Positions 61,328-64,000 of a stretch of DNA of 64,000 nucleotides are shown here, in pieces. The stretch is taken from assembly GCA_963807305.1 (NCBI GenBank), contig CAWEBN010000005.1, positions 806,001 through 870,000 of the forward strand, read 5' to 3'. The position numbers and the translations under genes were made by a program. The notes beneath the pieces were generated by a model. The model ran no database searches. It saw only the letters and a list, made by a program, of their open reading frames with translations, and was not told the DNA's origin. How positions within the stretch are numbered: the stretch's first letter is position 1; each line of letters starts with the position of its first letter. This DNA is from JAOPZW01 sp963807305 (lineage in GTDB: Bacteria; Actinomycetota; Thermoleophilia; Solirubrobacterales; Solirubrobacteraceae).

Positions 61328-61950
61328 GAGTTCTTGATGACGATGCCGTCGAGCGTGTTGGCCACGTGCTCGCAGGCGTCGATCGCCTCCTCGAGGCGCT
61401 CGAAGATGTCCTTCCAGCGGATGACGACCAGCGGATCGATGCCGCTCTCGAACAGCGAGGCGATCGCGTCGCGGCTGATCCGGTCGCCGTCGTTCTCCAG
61501 GCGGTTGATCTCGACCGTGTACTGCGAGATGGCGTCGAAGGAGCGCAGCCTCGGCATCGCCTCGGCGATCTGGCGCGTGGCCTGCAGCAGCACGTGGGCC
61601 AGCCGCTGGGACTGCTCCATCGGTGCCTCGATCTTGTAGAGCCCGAGGTAGTCGGACACCTCGTCGATGAGGTCGATGATGTCGTCGAGGTCGCTGATGA
61701 GCCTCAGGACGTCCTCGCGGTCGATCGGCGTGACGAACGTCGAGTTCAGCCGCTGGTGGACGTCGTGCGTGATCCGGTCGCCTTCCTGCTCGCAGATGAC
61801 GATGTCGCGCGCGAGGTCCGCCCGGTCGGGATAGTGGGCGAGCATCTGATCGAGGAGGTCGGCGCCGCGCACGACGTTCGCCGCGGCCTCCTCGAAGAGG
61901 TCGAAGAAGACGCGGTCCTTGCCGGTGAAGACCTGGGACAGGCGGGCCAT
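61324..61950 (-). CDS. DUF47 PhoU-like regulator of the Pit transporter
   Basis: 208 aa, fully helical. VFFDLFEEAAANVVRGADLL, ICEQEGDRITHDVHQRLNST and FVTPIDREDVLRLISDLDDI, then INRLENDGDRISRDAIASLF, contain the E/DxxxD-type metal-binding signatures of PhoU/DUF47. It controls or stabilises the adjacent Pit transporter. Start ATG 61950; an open frame to 62031 is judged unlikely. Confidence 0.92.
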   Translation of the reverse strand: MARLSQVFTGKDRVFFDLFEEAAANVVRGADLLDQMLAHYPDRADLARDIVICEQEGDRITHDVHQRLNSTFVTPIDREDVLRLISDLDDIIDLIDEVSDYLGLYKIEAPMEQSQRLAHVLLQATRQIAEAMPRLRSFDAISQYTVEINRLENDGDRISRDAIASLFESGIDPLVVIRWKDIFERLEEAIDACEHVANTLDGIVIKNS

Positions 61951-62072
61951 GTGGGGGGCCAGGGTAGCTGTGAAAGCGGTGTTAACGCGTGGAGGTCGCC
62001 GCGGCGCGAACGCTCTCCAGCCGCTCGGCATGCGAGTTGGAGCCGCGGCGCCGAGGATGGAGGGCTGTTGGG

Positions 62073-63536
62073 TTACGCGGCCGCGCTGCGCAGCGTGCGC
62101 CGGCCGAGCCGCGCCGTCTCCCGCAGGGCGCGGAAGTCCACGATGCTGAGCGTCAGGCCGAACACGGCGACGGAGAGCACGATCGCGACGCAGGCGCCAA
62201 GAGCGTGGCTCGAGATCGAGTCGCAGGCGAGCCAGCCGGCGCCCGCCGCGATCGCGCCGCAGGCCGTCGTGACGACCGCTCGCGTGGCGATCCCGTCGAG
62301 TCCGTGGCGCTTCGTGGCGCGCAGGAAGATCACCGCCTCAACGACGGCCCCGAGCAACTGGCCGACGCCGACCCCCCACACCTCGCCGGTCGCGGCGACC
62401 AGCGAGATCGAGCACGCCACGATGACGATCGAGCTGAACCCGGTCGCCCGTAGGGCGGCTCCGGCGTCGCCGCGCCCATAGAGGAAGCCGGATGAGACGA
62501 CCGAGACGGGCCCGCTCAGCAGGAGGCCGACGCAGGACAGCGCCACGGCGGGGGCCACCGGCGCCCAGCGTTGGCCGAAGGCGAAGGGCACGAGGTCCCA
62601 TGAACTTCCGGCCAACGCGACGAGCACGATGCCCACCCCGACGCTGAGCGTCGCCGCCGTGCGCCTCAGTGGCTCCGAGACGTCGTCGCCCGCGTCGAGC
62701 ATCCGCGCGACGGCCGGGAACGAGACCCGCCAGAGAGCCTCGAACATCAGGAACGGCGCCTGCAGGAGGCGCAGCGCGAGCCCCCACAGACCCAGCACCG
62801 AAAGGCTTCCGGCGACAGCGATGCCGATGTTGAGCGCCTGGTCGCGGCCGACGCCGATGAGCGAGGCGGCCTGGAACTTCGCCCCGAATCCCAGGATCGG
62901 CCGCACCTCGGCCCAGTGCAGCCGGGGCCAGAGCCGGCCCTCGGGGACGGCGATGAGCATCGCGATCGAGCCGGTGAAGGCACGCACGAGGCCGGCGGCG
63001 GCGACGCCGTAGACGCCGAAGCCCGCCAGCGCGGCGCCGATGGCGCAGGCCGCATAGACGGCTGTTTCGATCACCTCGGAGAGGACGATCGGGCCGTACT
63101 GCAAGCGCCGTTCGGTGAGGACGACCCCTGGCGTCCTGATCGACGTCACGGGCAGCGCGAGCGTCATGATCGTCGTCACCACGCCGGTACGCCCGAAGGG
63201 GAGCGCCACCGCAGCGGTCACGAGCGCGATGAGCCCCCCGAGCATGAGCTGCATGGCCAGGACGCCCTGGAGCTCCGAGCGCCGCGGCGGGGTGCTGCGG
63301 CGCACGAGGGCCGACCCGAGGCCGCCCGTCACGAACAGGCTGGCCAGCGCGACGACGGTGAGCCCGATGGCGAGCTCGCCGAACTCCTGCGGGACGAGGA
63401 TCCGCGCGAGAACGAGGTTCGTCAGCAGCCCGAGGGCGCGGAGCGCAGTCCCGCGGCCGATGAGCGCGATCCCGCCGCGGACGGCACGATGGCGCACCTC
63501 CGACGAGGCGAGGGTGTCGTCGTCCGGCTCGGTCAT
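62073..63536 (-). CDS. Polysaccharide flippase (MOP/Wzx-like)
   Basis: 487 aa, about 12-14 transmembrane helices. RGGIALIGRGTALRALGLLT, NLVLARILVPQEFGELAIGL and FGVYGVAAAGLVRAFTGSIA match the oligosaccharide-flippase family that exports lipid-linked glycans. The C-terminus is basic (ARLGRRTLRSAAA). No glycosyltransferases neighbour it here except a beta-helix acyltransferase 2 kb away. Start ATG 63536. The 187 bp between this gene and panB show nothing recognisable. Confidence 0.87.
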   Translation of the reverse strand: MTEPDDDTLASSEVRHRAVRGGIALIGRGTALRALGLLTNLVLARILVPQEFGELAIGLTVVALASLFVTGGLGSALVRRSTPPRRSELQGVLAMQLMLGGLIALVTAAVALPFGRTGVVTTIMTLALPVTSIRTPGVVLTERRLQYGPIVLSEVIETAVYAACAIGAALAGFGVYGVAAAGLVRAFTGSIAMLIAVPEGRLWPRLHWAEVRPILGFGAKFQAASLIGVGRDQALNIGIAVAGSLSVLGLWGLALRLLQAPFLMFEALWRVSFPAVARMLDAGDDVSEPLRRTAATLSVGVGIVLVALAGSSWDLVPFAFGQRWAPVAPAVALSCVGLLLSGPVSVVSSGFLYGRGDAGAALRATGFSSIVIVACSISLVAATGEVWGVGVGQLLGAVVEAVIFLRATKRHGLDGIATRAVVTTACGAIAAGAGWLACDSISSHALGACVAIVLSVAVFGLTLSIVDFRALRETARLGRRTLRSAAA

Positions 63537-63723
63537 TGAGCCGTACCGACTGCGCCGGCCATGAGGTCGGGGAGGTGGTTGTGGGTGGCTCTCACGGCTG
63601 CCGACCACGGTAACGGCGTGTGGTGTCAGGCCCTAGTTCAAGTCACGCTCCGCGGGGCGCGCTCGAAGCGCCCGCGGCGATGGTGGGCTGGCGGGGGCGC
63701 TCGTCGCTGACGGGGCCGAGCGG

Positions 63724-64000
63724 TTACAGCTCCGCCAGCGCCTCGCGGAACGTCTCGAGCTCCGCGTCGTCGATCGAGTAGCCGTGCTCGGGACCGGGGA
63801 AGCGCCCGGAGCGCACGTCGTCGGCGTAGGCCGCGACGCCCGCGACCATCTCGTCCTGCAGCGAGGCATAGCGCTTGACGAAGCGCGCGCCGAGGCCCTC
63901 GCGGATGCCCAGGAGGTCGTGGAAGACGAGCACCTGGCCGTCGGTGGCCGGGCCCGCGCCGATGCCGATGACGGGGATCTCGATGCGGGGCATGAGCTCG
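63724..64000 (-). CDS. panB: 3-methyl-2-oxobutanoate hydroxymethyltransferase (C-terminal part, truncated)
   Basis: Pantothenate synthesis, adding hydroxymethyl from methylene-THF to ketoisovalerate. Only the last 91 residues are in the window: IEIPVIGIGAGPATDGQVLV, the strand and loop with the conserved GIGAG, and VFHDLLGIREGLGARFVKRY. The start lies beyond base 64000; the ATG at 63993 is internal. A C-terminal extension (DDAELETFREALAEL) is helical. Confidence 0.93.
   Translation of the reverse strand, partial: ELMPRIEIPVIGIGAGPATDGQVLVFHDLLGIREGLGARFVKRYASLQDEMVAGVAAYADDVRSGRFPGPEHGYSIDDAELETFREALAEL

Overview
The window is very GC-rich chromosomal DNA from a high-GC actinobacterium. A lineage near the Solirubrobacterales/Thermoleophilia fits best (inference). 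The support is a PolA with a degenerate proofreading domain and an actinobacterial-type O-helix tyrosine, a ribosomal protein S1 with a long Ala/Pro/Glu tail, a DivIVA-domain protein, an ECF41 sigma factor, an actinobacterial-type LexA box at uvrA, and dense gene packing with many ATGA/GTGA overlaps. I see no rRNA, tRNA, CRISPR array or insertion sequence.

Layout. 1-5.8 kb: end of a branched-chain amino-acid ABC operon (livG, livF, small membrane protein), then a class III aminotransferase, a TIGR01777-type epimerase and an ACT-malic enzyme. 5.8-16.5 kb: NTF2-like protein, polA, a chemoreceptor, an FAD oxidoreductase, then rpsA-coaE-lytic transglycosylase and small regulators. 16.5-27.7 kb: amino-acid permease, uvrB, peroxiredoxin, a G1-type peptidase, mutY, a DivIVA-domain protein, an amidohydrolase, GST/TetR and divergent cupin, and a glycoside hydrolase. 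27.7-45 kb: the accessory centrepiece described below. 45-64 kb: hypothetical proteins, TetR/MFS efflux, uvrA with an SOS box, PH-domain membrane proteins, an ECF41 sigma regulon, LysM-transglycosylase, pit-type phosphate transport, a flippase and the end of panB.

The centrepiece spans about 27.7-45 kb and radiates from a control region at 37895-38130 beside an XRE-cupin regulator. Rightward lie members of the nitrilase-associated Nit1C cluster: an MSMEG_0572/Sll0783-like protein, a radical SAM enzyme, a GNAT and an AIR-synthase-like protein (the last on the minus strand). The Nit1C glycosyltransferase (MSMEG_0565-like) is on the leftward arm. No nitrilase is present. An amidohydrolase and an unrecognised 207-residue protein sit where it would be expected. 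Interleaved with these are all four components of the FdrA/YlbE/YlbF transcarbamoylase plus carbamate kinase system (AllFGH/AllK in E. coli). The leftward arm continues through OsmC, a ferritin-like protein, a methyltransferase, an aminotransferase-like protein without the Schiff-base lysine, a PLP decarboxylase and an NADH-oxidase-like flavoprotein, nearly all by overlapping start and stop codons. My inference is a nitrogen-scavenging pathway that ends in phosphorolysis of a carbamoyl (ureido) compound to carbamoyl phosphate, then ATP, ammonia and CO2. Two 63-nt mini-ORFs, both starting MTARHCST and both tied to their neighbours by ATGA overlaps, occur once in each arm.

Three genes (rpsA tail, G1 peptidase, DivIVA protein) each regain a sensible C-terminus if one base is removed. 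This suggests single-base insertions, either sequence errors or real lesions. The coaE gene lacks any ATG/GTG/TTG ahead of its P-loop.
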